The notes beneath the pieces were generated by a model that was not told where the DNA came from, ran no database searches, and saw only the letters and a list, made by a program, of their open reading frames with translations. Positions 32,703-41,489 of a DNA stretch of 64,000 bases are shown piece by piece. Location of the stretch: assembly GCA_031549285.1 (NCBI GenBank), contig JAVBPZ010000011.1, positions 62,001 through 126,000 on the forward strand, in the 5' to 3' direction. A program made the position numbers and the translations under genes. This DNA comes from JAAYCI01 sp031549285 (GTDB lineage Bacteria; Bacillota; Clostridia; Oscillospirales; Ruminococcaceae). How positions within the stretch are numbered: the first letter of the stretch is position 1; each line of letters starts with the position of its first letter.

Positions 32703-35117
32703 ATGAAATTACCACTGAAATGGGCGCAAAGCTTTGCGTTCTTCACCACCACACCGGAGGAATTCGCCGCGAAGATGACCATGAGCGGCTCCAAGGTGGA
32801 AACCTATGACAGCGAAGCCTGGCGAATGAAAAATGTAGTCATTGGGCGCATTGCCGCTATAGAACGGCACCCGGACTCAGACCATTTATGGATTTGCCGG
32901 GTGGATATTGGCGACGGCGCCAGCGTGCAGATCGTAACCGGGGCGCAAAACCTGTCCGGGGGCGAACTGTGCCCGGTGGCGCTGCATGGTGCCAAACTGC
33001 CAAACGGCACCGAGATAAAACGCGGCAAGCTGCGCGGGGTGGAGTCCGAAGGCATGCTGTGCAGCCTGTCGGAACTGGGCCTTACCCTGGGCGATTTCCC
33101 GCATGCGGTGGAGGACGGCATCCTGACGCTGGAGGAAGACGTTGTCCCCGGCACCGACGCCGCCGTGGCGCTGGGCATGGACGACGTGACCTTTGAATTT
33201 GAAATTACCCCGAACCGGCCGGACTGCCTGTCGGTACGGGGGCTTGCGCGGGAAGCCGCCGCCACCTATGGCGTGCCGTTCGAGGATCATATTCCCACCC
33301 TGTCCGCCGGCAGCGGCGATAGCCACACCCTGCTGCGGGTAAAAATAGAGGCGGATGACATCTGCATGCGCTATTCCGCCGCCATGGTGGACAACGTGCG
33401 CATAAAAGAAAGTCCCCGCTGGCTGCGGGAGCGGCTGCGCCATGCCGGTGTGCGGCCTATCAACAACATCGTGGATATCACGAACTATGTCATGCTGGAA
33501 TATGGCCAGCCGATGCACGCGTTCGACTACGCCTATGTGAACGGCGGGGCCATCACGGTGCGGCGTGCCCGGGCGAATGAACAGATTGTAACGCTGGACG
33601 ACGTGCAGCGCCCGCTGGAGGAAGACATGCTGGTGATTGCCGACGAGCAGGGTCCCATCGCGGTAGCGGGTATCATGGGCGGCGAATATTCCGGCGTGTA
33701 TGATACCACGAAGCAGGTGGTGTTTGAATCGGCCAGTTTCCATGGGCCCAGCGTGCGCTCTACCTCCAAAAAGTTGGGGCTGCGCACGGAATCCTCCACC
33801 CGGTTCGAAAAAGGCCTGGACCCTGAAAACGTGGCGCCGGCGCTGCGCCGGGCACTGGAACTGGTGGCGGAACTGGACGCCGGCGACGTAATGGAGGGAC
33901 TCTTGGACGATTACCCCGCGCCGCGGGAAACCCGCGCCATACCGCTGCGTGTGGATGCCATTAACAACCTGCTGGGGATAGAACTATCCCGGCAGGAAAT
34001 GATTGCCCTGCTGTTGCCGCTGGATTTCAAAATCCAGGAGGATTTGGTGGTGATTCCCACCGCCCGCGCCGACGTCTCGCGCGACTGCGACCTGGCAGAG
34101 GAGGTTGCACGGTTTGTGGGGTACAACAAAATCCCTTCCACAGTTATGCGCGGCGTTGCTGCCGCCCGCCCCACCGCACGGCAAACTTTCGATGAAATGT
34201 GTTGCACGCTGCTGGCGGGGTACGGCTTATGGGAGTGCCAGACCTTCAGCTTTTACAGCCCCAAATGCTTTGATATAATCCGCGTGCCGCAGGACGATGC
34301 GCTGCGGCACGCTGTAAAAATCATGAACCCGCTGGGCGAGGACACCTCCATCATGCGCACCACCGCACTGCCCAGCATTCTGGAGGTAGCCGCGCGAAAC
34401 TGGGCTGCCCGCAGCGAAAGCTGCGCCGTGTTTGAGCCGGCCACCGTGTATATTCCCGGGTCAGACGAAAATGCCCTGCCGGACGAGTGGCCGGTAATGA
34501 CGCTGGCGGCCTATGGCAGCGAGTGGGATTACCTTTCCATGAAAGGCATGGTGGAGGCACTGTTTGCCGCCGCGGATATCCAGGAGTTCACCATCCGGCG
34601 CAACGGCACGGGTACCAGCTACCATCCCGGCCGTTGTGCGGACATATATGTGTCGCTGCCGGCGAAGGACACCACAGGCGGTGCATCCACAGAACATAAG
34701 CTTGCCACCATCGGAGAAATCCACCCGGCGGTATGCGCCGCCTATGGTATAAAACCGCGTGTGGTGGCGGCAGAAATTCGCATGGACATCCTTTTTGCCG
34801 TACGCGGCGCTACACCGCAGTACCGGCCGCTGCCAAAGTTCCCTGCCACTACACGGGACCTGGCGCTGGTGGCAGATGCCGCTGTGCCTGCCGCCGATAT
34901 CGTTGCCATCATCCGCAAAGCCGCTGGTAAGCGCTTGGAGGCGCTGTCTCTGTTCGACGTGTACACCGACGAAAAGCTGGGCACCGGCAAAAAAAGCCTG
35001 GCATACAATCTGGTGCTTCGCGATGCGGACACCACCCTGACCGACCAGGACGCCGATGCCATCACCACAAAGATTTTGAAAAACCTGACGGACATTGGGG
35101 TCGTATTACGCAGCTAA
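32703..35117 (+). CDS. pheT: Phenylalanyl-tRNA synthetase beta chain
   Basis: 804 residues. Domains in order: N-terminal region, EMAP-type tRNA-binding domain (about 40-150), B3/B4 editing domain (about 205-400) that hydrolyses mischarged Tyr-tRNA, B5 domain (about 405-475), the synthetase-like core, and the C-terminal FDX-ACB anticodon domain (from about 710, KFPATTRDLALV). It starts 16 bases after pheS with GAAAGGGG upstream. Closed by a terminator. Confidence 0.97.
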   Translation: MKLPLKWAQSFAFFTTTPEEFAAKMTMSGSKVETYDSEAWRMKNVVIGRIAAIERHPDSDHLWICRVDIGDGASVQIVTGAQNLSGGELCPVALHGAKLPNGTEIKRGKLRGVESEGMLCSLSELGLTLGDFPHAVEDGILTLEEDVVPGTDAAVALGMDDVTFEFEITPNRPDCLSVRGLAREAAATYGVPFEDHIPTLSAGSGDSHTLLRVKIEADDICMRYSAAMVDNVRIKESPRWLRERLRHAGVRPINNIVDITNYVMLEYGQPMHAFDYAYVNGGAITVRRARANEQIVTLDDVQRPLEEDMLVIADEQGPIAVAGIMGGEYSGVYDTTKQVVFESASFHGPSVRSTSKKLGLRTESSTRFEKGLDPENVAPALRRALELVAELDAGDVMEGLLDDYPAPRETRAIPLRVDAINNLLGIELSRQEMIALLLPLDFKIQEDLVVIPTARADVSRDCDLAEEVARFVGYNKIPSTVMRGVAAARPTARQTFDEMCCTLLAGYGLWECQTFSFYSPKCFDIIRVPQDDALRHAVKIMNPLGEDTSIMRTTALPSILEVAARNWAARSESCAVFEPATVYIPGSDENALPDEWPVMTLAAYGSEWDYLSMKGMVEALFAAADIQEFTIRRNGTGTSYHPGRCADIYVSLPAKDTTGGASTEHKLATIGEIHPAVCAAYGIKPRVVAAEIRMDILFAVRGATPQYRPLPKFPATTRDLALVADAAVPAADIVAIIRKAAGKRLEALSLFDVYTDEKLGTGKKSLAYNLVLRDADTTLTDQDADAITTKILKNLTDIGVVLRS

Positions 35118-35135
35118 AGCTTGCTTCTTTTTCAC

Positions 35136-35173
35136 GCCGCCTCGCTAAAAAGCTGGGCGGCGGTTTTGTTTTT
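35136..35173 (+). terminator. Terminator after pheT
   Basis: GCCGCC and GGCGGC stem with a TCGCT..AGCTG inner part, followed by GGTTTTGTTTTT. Confidence 0.8.
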
Positions 35174-35539
35174 GTCGGTATTGATTTTTTGTACCGACAT
35201 ATGACAAGATATATATCCATATGAATATTGTCCGTTTGTGCCATTCACCGTTTCTATCCGTACCCAGCTGGCAGAACTCGTCATTTCAAAGCCAGGTTTT
35301 TATGTGGATACAATCTTCGCGGCTACCCTTGCCATCAAAAAACCATTTTGCCACCACGGGCTGCTTCGTCCGTTCCCGCACTGGGTGGCTTCTTTTCTAT
35401 AAGACCGTTCATGTTTTGCATTAATGACATCATGTTTTATATTAATTTCGAATTTTATGCTTTTAATTCCTTGTTTGCGATTTTATTTTTCTGCCGACAT
35501 TGCTTGGCAAAATCCCCTCTCCCCATCGAAGACCGACGC
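35174..35539. other. A+T-rich intergenic region between pheT and ireB
   Basis: About 365 bases with no credible gene. A perfect 8-bp inverted repeat TGTCGGTA..TACCGACA (about 35173-35201) lies just after the pheT terminator. The remainder is A+T-rich and may include an upstream element for the ireB promoter. Confidence 0.4.
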
Positions 35540-35568
35540 TTGCAATTTTGCTGGGTTTGTACTATAAT
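35540..35568 (+). promoter_or_regulatory. Promoter of ireB
   Basis: TTGCAA (35540-35545), 17-base spacer, TATAAT (35563-35568). Confidence 0.8.
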
Positions 35569-35611
35569 ATGGTTCCAAAGGACGGGGATCATAATTAAGG
35601 AGGGGACCTGT

Positions 35612-35860
35612 ATGAGCGACTCCACCACCACCATTTTTTCCGTATATGATGATGCGGATAGTGAGATTAAGCAGATCCTGACCGAAGTGTATAGCGCGTT
35701 AAAACAAAAGGGATACAATCCCATTAACCAGATTGTCGGGTATATCCTTTCTGAGGACCCCACCTACATTACTACCTATGGTGGCGCACGCACCAAAATT
35801 TGCAAGGTAGACCGCGATGATATCTTGCAGGAGCTTGTAAAGAATTATCTTGGTGAATGA
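35612..35860 (+). CDS. ireB: IreB-family regulatory phosphoprotein
   Basis: 82 residues of the UPF0297 family (YrzL/IreB): MSDSTTTIFSVYDDADSEI opening, then ALKQKGYNPINQIVGYILSEDPTYITTY and a conserved RDDILQELV end. In Enterococcus, IreB is phosphorylated on N-terminal threonines by the PASTA kinase IreK and lowers cephalosporin tolerance. The TTT at residues 5-7 is a plausible phosphosite. The start at 35612 follows AAGGAGGGG. It is monocistronic, apart from its usual ruvX partner. Confidence 0.93.
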   Translation: MSDSTTTIFSVYDDADSEIKQILTEVYSALKQKGYNPINQIVGYILSEDPTYITTYGGARTKICKVDRDDILQELVKNYLGE

Positions 35861-35873
35861 GTACAAATTGTTC

Positions 35874-35910
35874 ACTGCCCCGGGCGCTGTCCCCGGGGCA
35901 GTTTTATTTT
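35874..35910 (+). terminator. Terminator after ireB
   Basis: CTGCCCCGGG and CCCCGGGGCAG stem followed by TTTTATTTT. Confidence 0.9.
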
Positions 35911-36039
35911 GCCCAGTCTTGGGCGGGTTTTCCACATTAACATATAGGCCCCGGTAAACAAAAAACTTTTTCTGACAAAATATACAGAAATATGCCCTGC
36001 CGAGCGGCGACACCCTGGCAGCAGTGGGCACAGCTTTGT

Positions 36040-36068
36040 TTGCAATGCACTGCCGCTTTTGCTATACT
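36040..36068 (+). promoter_or_regulatory. Promoter of the glycan gene group
   Basis: TTGCAA (36040-36045), 17-base spacer, TATACT (36063-36068), about 90 bases before the DUF2142 gene. Confidence 0.75.
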
Positions 36069-36156
36069 AAATGATAGTTTTGGGCCGGTCTTTCTTCCTA
36101 GTATTTTGGCCGGCCCGGCCTTCCCGCAAATGAAGACAAAAGGAAGTGAATGCACC

Positions 36157-38424
36157 ATGAGCGATGCCGCCACACCGCAGCTGCAGGCAAAGCGTCCTGC
36201 CTTACGCCGGCATATCATCGCACTGGCGGTCATCCTTATTCTTTGTGTCGGCATCTTTTTGTGGGTGGGGGCCACCTACCTGCCGGATGGCATAGGCCGG
36301 TCCGAGCGGGTACTGGTGAACGATGACTATTCTGTGGCACAGGGGCCGCTATCCGCCGGGGACGAGCTGCGCCAGGATATGGTGGTGCAGGGGGAACTAT
36401 ACGGCGTGGTGCTGGACGTTGCTACCTATGGCCGCGTGGCACAGGGAACACTGCATCTGCGGCTGGTGGACGATGCTGGCAATGTGGTGGCACAAAATGA
36501 CACCGACATGACCACGCTGCTGGACAACACCTTTCACGGCTTTGCGTTCGACGCCCCGGTAGATGCCGGCAGCGGCGCCCGGTACACATTGGTTATTACG
36601 TCGTCCCCCGCCACAGCGGAGGATGTGCTGGGTTTTTGGCGCAGCGACGGCCCCGCCCGGGACATCGTTACCCCAAAGGATGCCACCCCCACCTATGACC
36701 TGCGAGATTTCACTCTGGCGGAAAACGGCGCCACCGTGGACGGTACACTGGCACTGCAATACCTCACGGCCTATTCCGGGGACTTCATCATCGGCGCTTA
36801 CGCTTTCTTTTCGGCGGTACTCACCGCATTTTTCCTGCTGCTATATGTTTTGTTGTTTGTTCGCAAAACGCCTGTCCACCGCATAGTCTTGTTCTGTGCA
36901 CTGGTGCTGGGCAGCGTGTTTCTGTTCCTGATTCCCCCGCGCACCGCGCCGGATGAATATGTGCATATTGCCAGTACCTATCACAACACAAACGTCCTGT
37001 TTGGCCAGCCGGAACTGGGTGCAGAGGGCAGCCTGACCGTGCGCGCCGGCGACGAAATGATGCTGGAAAATTATGACTATGACGGTACCGGCATTTTCGC
37101 CTACCAGGACATGTACGAAAACCTGTTTGCGCGCGCGCCCGGCGGCGACGCGGTGGTCATTCCCGCGCGGGTCAGCAATTTCTTTCCCCCGCTGTATTTT
37201 GTGCAGACACTGGGGGTTGCGCTGGCGCGGCTGTTCGGGTTTGGCCGGGTGGGGTTGTTGCTGTGCGGCCGTCTGGCAAACCTTATTTTCTATGCGGTGG
37301 TGCTTTCCCGCGCGGTGAAACGCATGCCGGTGGCAAAACCGCTGCTCGCCTGCCTGGGCCTGTTGCCCATGTGCCTGCAGCTGGCTGCTTCTTTCTCTTA
37401 TGATACCTATGTCATTGCGCTCAGCTTTTATTTCATCGCCCTGTGCTTGCAGTACGCCTACCGGCCGGAGGGCATGTCGGTGAAAAATGCTGTCGCGCTG
37501 GGCATTTTGGCGTTGCTGCTGGCACCGGCGAAAACCGTGTATCTGCTGCTGGTGCCGCTGGTTCTGTTCATTCCTGCGGCCAAATACCAAACCCGAAAAC
37601 AGTGCATTATTTCCCGCGTTTCAGTTTTGGCGGCGGCGGTGGCCTTTTGGGCGGTGTTTAACTTGGCCGGCGTTCAGACCTTTGTTGTCCGCCCATTTAC
37701 TACCCAGCCGGTGGCGGAAACCACCGTGTCTGCCACAGAAACCGTCGAAGGTGCAGGTGTGGATCTTGCCGTTTCCACGCAGAACGGCACCGCGCCGGAG
37801 GATGCGGCAGCCCCCTCCACAGAAGGAAGCAGCACCGCTGCCGAACCTGAGGCCCCGGCCAACACCCGCATGATTCTGGAGCAAACGGGGGAAGAAATAG
37901 AGATTGCGCCAAACGGCGACGCTATACAAAAATTCACCCCCACCTATATCCTGCGGCATATTCCGCACACAGCCCAGCTGCTGGGCCAGACTATATGGGA
38001 GCAGGGCCCGCTTTGGCTGCAGGGTACATTGGGCGGCCGCCTGGGCGAGATTATTGCCATTCACATTGAGATAAACTGGATTTTCGTCATCGGACTGCTG
38101 TTTGTGCTGTGCCTAGCCGCCGTACCGGACCCCCGGGACCGCATTGTGCTGGACCTGCCCCGCCGCCTGGCTTCGCTGGCCATTGCGTTGGCGGTCAGTG
38201 CGCTGTTCATTTTTGCCTGCATCACCTGGACCCCCATCAACTATACCAACATCTTCGGCGTGCAGGGCCGGTACTTCCTGCCGGTGCTGCCGCTGGTTTT
38301 CCTGGCGGCGCGCGGAACCAACCTGCACCTACGCAAACCACTCGTCCGCCCGCTATTGTTTGCCATGTCGGCACTGGTGGTGCTGTGCCAGCTGGATGCG
38401 TTTACCACCATTATCAAGATGTGA
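36157..38424 (+). CDS. DUF2142 polytopic membrane protein, putative GT-C-type glycosyltransferase
   Basis: 755 residues with an N-terminal membrane helix (about 20-40), an extracellular beta-rich domain (about 45-205) and then ten or so membrane helices. The loop after the second helix reads PPRTAPDEYVHIA, the acidic first-loop signature of DUF2142 proteins, which resemble lipid-linked-sugar transferases with a GT-C fold. A Thr/Ala/Glu-rich insertion (about 520-580) interrupts the later loops. The start at 36157 follows AAGGAAGTG by eight bases. First of four genes for surface-glycan assembly; the sugar is unknown. Confidence 0.82.
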   Translation: MSDAATPQLQAKRPALRRHIIALAVILILCVGIFLWVGATYLPDGIGRSERVLVNDDYSVAQGPLSAGDELRQDMVVQGELYGVVLDVATYGRVAQGTLHLRLVDDAGNVVAQNDTDMTTLLDNTFHGFAFDAPVDAGSGARYTLVITSSPATAEDVLGFWRSDGPARDIVTPKDATPTYDLRDFTLAENGATVDGTLALQYLTAYSGDFIIGAYAFFSAVLTAFFLLLYVLLFVRKTPVHRIVLFCALVLGSVFLFLIPPRTAPDEYVHIASTYHNTNVLFGQPELGAEGSLTVRAGDEMMLENYDYDGTGIFAYQDMYENLFARAPGGDAVVIPARVSNFFPPLYFVQTLGVALARLFGFGRVGLLLCGRLANLIFYAVVLSRAVKRMPVAKPLLACLGLLPMCLQLAASFSYDTYVIALSFYFIALCLQYAYRPEGMSVKNAVALGILALLLAPAKTVYLLLVPLVLFIPAAKYQTRKQCIISRVSVLAAAVAFWAVFNLAGVQTFVVRPFTTQPVAETTVSATETVEGAGVDLAVSTQNGTAPEDAAAPSTEGSSTAAEPEAPANTRMILEQTGEEIEIAPNGDAIQKFTPTYILRHIPHTAQLLGQTIWEQGPLWLQGTLGGRLGEIIAIHIEINWIFVIGLLFVLCLAAVPDPRDRIVLDLPRRLASLAIALAVSALFIFACITWTPINYTNIFGVQGRYFLPVLPLVFLAARGTNLHLRKPLVRPLLFAMSALVVLCQLDAFTTIIKM

Positions 38425-38475
38425 TTCGCGCGTTGTCCCACACACGGCGCCCCGCGCCCGGAAGGTAGGTGCTCC

Positions 38476-39636
38476 ATGCGATTTTTATTTTTCTCGGCGC
38501 AATACCTGCCCACCACCGGCGGCGTGGAACAATACACCCATCATCTGGCCAAAACCCTGGTGGGCATGGGCCATGCGGCCGGTGTGGCCACCAGCGCCCT
38601 GCCCGGCCTGCCGGAACAAGAGCAAACAGAAGAAGGCATCGATATCTTCCGCCTGCCCGCGTACCTGTACCTGAACAGCCGTTTCCCTACCCCCCGTTTT
38701 TCAGCCGGCTTTCGCCGCATGGCCGCTGCGCTGTGGCAACAAAAGCCAGATTTCGTGGTCATCAACACCCGCTTTTACCCGCTGTCCCTGTGGGCGGCCA
38801 AACAGTGCCGGCGGCGCGGTATTCCCGCCATCGTCATCGAGCACGGCACCAAACACCTATCTCTAGACAGTGCCTTTTTAAATATCTTTGGCAATGCCTT
38901 TGAACATATCGCCATGCGCCTGATGCGCCGCCGTTGCAATCACTTTTATGGGGTCTCGCTGGCCTGCAATGCCTGGCTGCGGCATTTCCATGTAACCGCT
39001 GAAGGGGTGCTGTACAACGCCGTGGATGCTGCCGCCCTGCAGCAGATTGCCGCGGCCTCGCCCTGCCTGTTCCGGGAAAGGCTTTCCCTTGGGGAAAGCA
39101 CCCCGCTTGTTGTGTTCATCGGCCGCTTCATCGCGGAAAAAGGCGTTCCGGAACTGCTGAAAGCATTCGGCGCCCTGCGCACACTGCAGCCACAGGCCAC
39201 CCTGGTCATGGTGGGCACCGGGCCGCTGTTTTCCGCTGTGCAGGCCCAGCAAACCCCCGGGGTTATTTTGGCCGGCACACTGCCGCATGATGAATGCGTG
39301 GCGCTGATGGCGCAAAGCGACGTTTTTTGCCTGCCTACTGTTTCAGAAGGCTTTTCCAGCACAGTGCTGGAGGCTGCGGCCGTGGGCACCTGCATCGTCA
39401 CCACCCCCACCGGCGGCAGCACCGAACTGATCGAGGATGGTATTTCCGGCATTCTGCTGCCGGACCGTCGGCCGCAAACCATCTGTGATGCTCTGGCGCG
39501 TACCCTGGCAGATACCACTTTCCGGCAAGCCGCCGGCAAGCTGGCACAGCAAGCGGTCTGCGAACGCTTTACCTGGGAAAATACTGCCACAACTCTTCTT
39601 ACCATTGCCGAGACAAGCATACCGGCCAACGGCTGA
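38476..39636 (+). CDS. Glycosyltransferase family 4
   Basis: 386 residues, GT-B fold. The N-terminal half has the acceptor-side opening FLFFSAQYLPTTGGVEQYTHHLA, and the C-terminal half the nucleotide-sugar site FIGRFIAEKGVPELLKAF and the E-x7-E stretch SEGFSSTVLEAAAVG. Cytoplasmic or membrane-associated. It follows the DUF2142 gene by 51 bases with GGAAGG before ATG. Likely transfers a sugar from a nucleotide donor to a lipid-linked or surface glycan; donor not readable. Confidence 0.93.
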   Translation: MRFLFFSAQYLPTTGGVEQYTHHLAKTLVGMGHAAGVATSALPGLPEQEQTEEGIDIFRLPAYLYLNSRFPTPRFSAGFRRMAAALWQQKPDFVVINTRFYPLSLWAAKQCRRRGIPAIVIEHGTKHLSLDSAFLNIFGNAFEHIAMRLMRRRCNHFYGVSLACNAWLRHFHVTAEGVLYNAVDAAALQQIAAASPCLFRERLSLGESTPLVVFIGRFIAEKGVPELLKAFGALRTLQPQATLVMVGTGPLFSAVQAQQTPGVILAGTLPHDECVALMAQSDVFCLPTVSEGFSSTVLEAAAVGTCIVTTPTGGSTELIEDGISGILLPDRRPQTICDALARTLADTTFRQAAGKLAQQAVCERFTWENTATTLLTIAETSIPANG

Positions 39637-39694
39637 GCCGATATACATCATCAACAATCACGAACCGCCTATCACCCCCGAAAGGAGCCCCTGC

Positions 39695-40411
39695 GTGAAA
39701 TTACTGGTTATTATTCCCGCATACAACGAGCAGGACAGCCTGCCGGACGTCATGGAACAATTACAGGCGGCCTGTCCCGAATATGACCTGCTGGTGGTAA
39801 ACGACGGCAGCACCGACGCAACCGGCGCTGTCTGCCACCAAAACGGGTACAATACGCTGGATCTGCCGGTAAACCTGGGGCTGTCCGGCGCATTTCAGGC
39901 GGGCATTTTTTACGCGGCGGAAAAAGGCTACGACGCCGCCATCCAGTTCGATGCCGATGGCCAGCACCTGCCGGAATACATCCAGCCCATGCTGGAAAAG
40001 CTGGAAAAAGGCTACGACATTGTCATCGGCAGCCGGTACGTCTCGGTAAAAAAGCCCAAAAGTCTGCGCATGTTTGGCAGCTATCTCATCAGCCTGGCCA
40101 TGCGCTGTACCACCCGGCGCGCCATCTGCGACCCCACCAGCGGCATGCGCATCTTCAACCGCCGCATGATTGAAAAATTTGCCTATCAGCTGAACTTTGC
40201 CCCGGAACCGGACACCATCAGCTACCTGATTCACTGCGGCGCAAAGGTGTGCGAAATACAGGTGGAGATGGCCGACCGCACCGCCGGCCAAAGCTATTTT
40301 AACGTCACCCGCAGCATCCGCTATATGGCGGAGATGACCATTTCCATCCTGCTAATCCAGTGGTTCCGAAAAAAAGACCTGCCCAGACGCAAAGGAGGTG
40401 AGCGGGCATGA
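39695..40411 (+). CDS. Glycosyltransferase family 2, polyprenyl-phosphate sugar transferase type
   Basis: 238 residues, GT-A fold: LLVIIPAYNEQDSLP, VVNDGSTDATG and the metal DXD region QFDADGQH, as in dolichyl/undecaprenyl-phosphate mannose or glucose synthases. No membrane helices. The start is GTG 39695 because AAAGGAG precedes it and the family begins exactly at MKLLVIIP. Its stop overlaps the next ATG (ATGA). It probably makes the lipid-phosphate sugar that the DUF2142 protein uses; that link is inference. Confidence 0.93.
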   Translation: MKLLVIIPAYNEQDSLPDVMEQLQAACPEYDLLVVNDGSTDATGAVCHQNGYNTLDLPVNLGLSGAFQAGIFYAAEKGYDAAIQFDADGQHLPEYIQPMLEKLEKGYDIVIGSRYVSVKKPKSLRMFGSYLISLAMRCTTRRAICDPTSGMRIFNRRMIEKFAYQLNFAPEPDTISYLIHCGAKVCEIQVEMADRTAGQSYFNVTRSIRYMAEMTISILLIQWFRKKDLPRRKGGERA

Positions 40412-40827
40412 TCAGTATCCCCATGCGCATTTTGTTAATCTTGGGCTCTTTGTTTACGGTGGGGCTCATGCTGCGCCGCATTCGCAACTCAAAGATACAG
40501 ATTCGGGACTCCATTTTTTGGATTCTTTTTTCCCTGGTTCTGCTGCTGCTCAGTGTCTTTCCCGATATCGCGGGCCTGGCGGCCGGTCTTTTGGGCATTC
40601 AGTCTCCCATCAACTTCGTCTTCCTGCTCATCATTTTCTTGCTGCTAATCCAAACCTTCTTGTCTGCCGTGCGCATTTCCCAGCTGGATGCAAAGGTGAA
40701 GCTGCTGGCACAAAAACTGGCGCTGGACCAAAAGCTGGAGGAGGAACAAACCTCTCTATCTGCCAGTGCCGGAACCGGCACCGCCGAACCTGGCAAAAAA
40801 GAATCCGGCCAAACCACATCTTCTTAG
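40408..40827 (+). CDS. DUF2304 membrane protein
   Basis: 139 residues with three membrane helices (about 5-22, 35-58, 68-88), then a short helical, charged cytoplasmic tail. DUF2304 proteins are nearly always next to a polyprenyl-phosphate GT2, as here with translational overlap, and are thought to anchor or assist it. Conserved RRIRNSKIQIRDSIFWILF fits the family. Confidence 0.88.
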   Translation: MISIPMRILLILGSLFTVGLMLRRIRNSKIQIRDSIFWILFSLVLLLLSVFPDIAGLAAGLLGIQSPINFVFLLIIFLLLIQTFLSAVRISQLDAKVKLLAQKLALDQKLEEEQTSLSASAGTGTAEPGKKESGQTTSS

Positions 40828-40845
40828 GCCGGCCGCACCTTTGGG

Positions 40846-40874
40846 TTGCGCCAGGTTCCATTTTAGGGTATGAT
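40846..40874 (+). promoter_or_regulatory. Promoter of the 98-aa protein gene
   Basis: TTGCGC (40846-40851), 17-base spacer, TATGAT (40869-40874). Confidence 0.7.
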
Positions 40875-40952
40875 ATGTTGGTGAGTAAAGAATAGACGGA
40901 ATCTATCGGGTGCCAAAACCAGGCATCCTGCACAGGAAAGGAGCTCTGCCCA

Positions 40953-41249
40953 ATGGCATTTGAGGCCAAACTGAAATATAAGGGACATCCGCTTGTCCGC
41001 TCGAAAAACGAAATGTATTACGGGGACATGGGGGATGCCTTTGTGGTCTTCCTGCAGGTATTGTCCTCCAAGCAGGAAAATGGCGAAGATATGCCCGACA
41101 AGGTGATGGTTATGCTGCTGTCCACCGATACCTCGCTGGCACCAAAGGACCGCATTGCCAAGCAAAGCGTGAAAAACGGCCTGTATAACGCGCTGGATTT
41201 TGCCGCCATCATGCTGGACCGCGCGCTGGCTGATGAAGCGAAGGCGTAG
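40953..41249 (+). CDS. Small cytoplasmic protein, unknown
   Basis: 98 residues, no signal or membrane helix. Opens MAFEAKLKYKGHPLVRSKNEMYYG, has a hydrophobic strand AFVVFLQVLSS and a KVMVMLLSTD strand, then a helix NGLYNALDFAAIMLDRALA. This looks like a compact alpha/beta fold. AAAGGAG precedes the ATG. It has its own promoter and a strong terminator, so it is an independent, probably well-expressed gene. Family not recognised. Confidence 0.75.
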   Translation: MAFEAKLKYKGHPLVRSKNEMYYGDMGDAFVVFLQVLSSKQENGEDMPDKVMVMLLSTDTSLAPKDRIAKQSVKNGLYNALDFAAIMLDRALADEAKA

Positions 41250-41314
41250 GTTTGGGAAGACCAATCACTTTGCCTTTATAGCGCGTCCTTGTTTTACCTA
41301 TAGTGTTCTGCTGG

Positions 41315-41344
41315 CAAGGCTTTCCTGGAAAGCCTTGTTTTTTT
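41315..41344 (+). terminator. Terminator after the 98-aa protein gene
   Basis: CAAGGCTTTC and GAAAGCCTTG form a perfect 10-bp stem with a three-base loop, followed by seven T. Confidence 0.95.
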
Positions 41345-41411
41345 GCGCGAGTTTCACCCTCCGGTGTATACACCGTATAGGTACGCCCGCATACACACTT
41401 TGCCGGCACAG

Positions 41412-41444
41412 AAAAAGACGCGCGAATCATCGCACGTCTTTTTC
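41412..41444. terminator. Terminator after the dnaD-dnaI operon
   Basis: AAAAAGACG and CGTCTTTTT flank a 13-base loop; it reads as a terminator on the minus strand. Confidence 0.75.
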
Positions 41445-41489
41445 ACAAAGGCAGACACGCCGCCATCATTTGGTAGTTTACCTTTTCCC

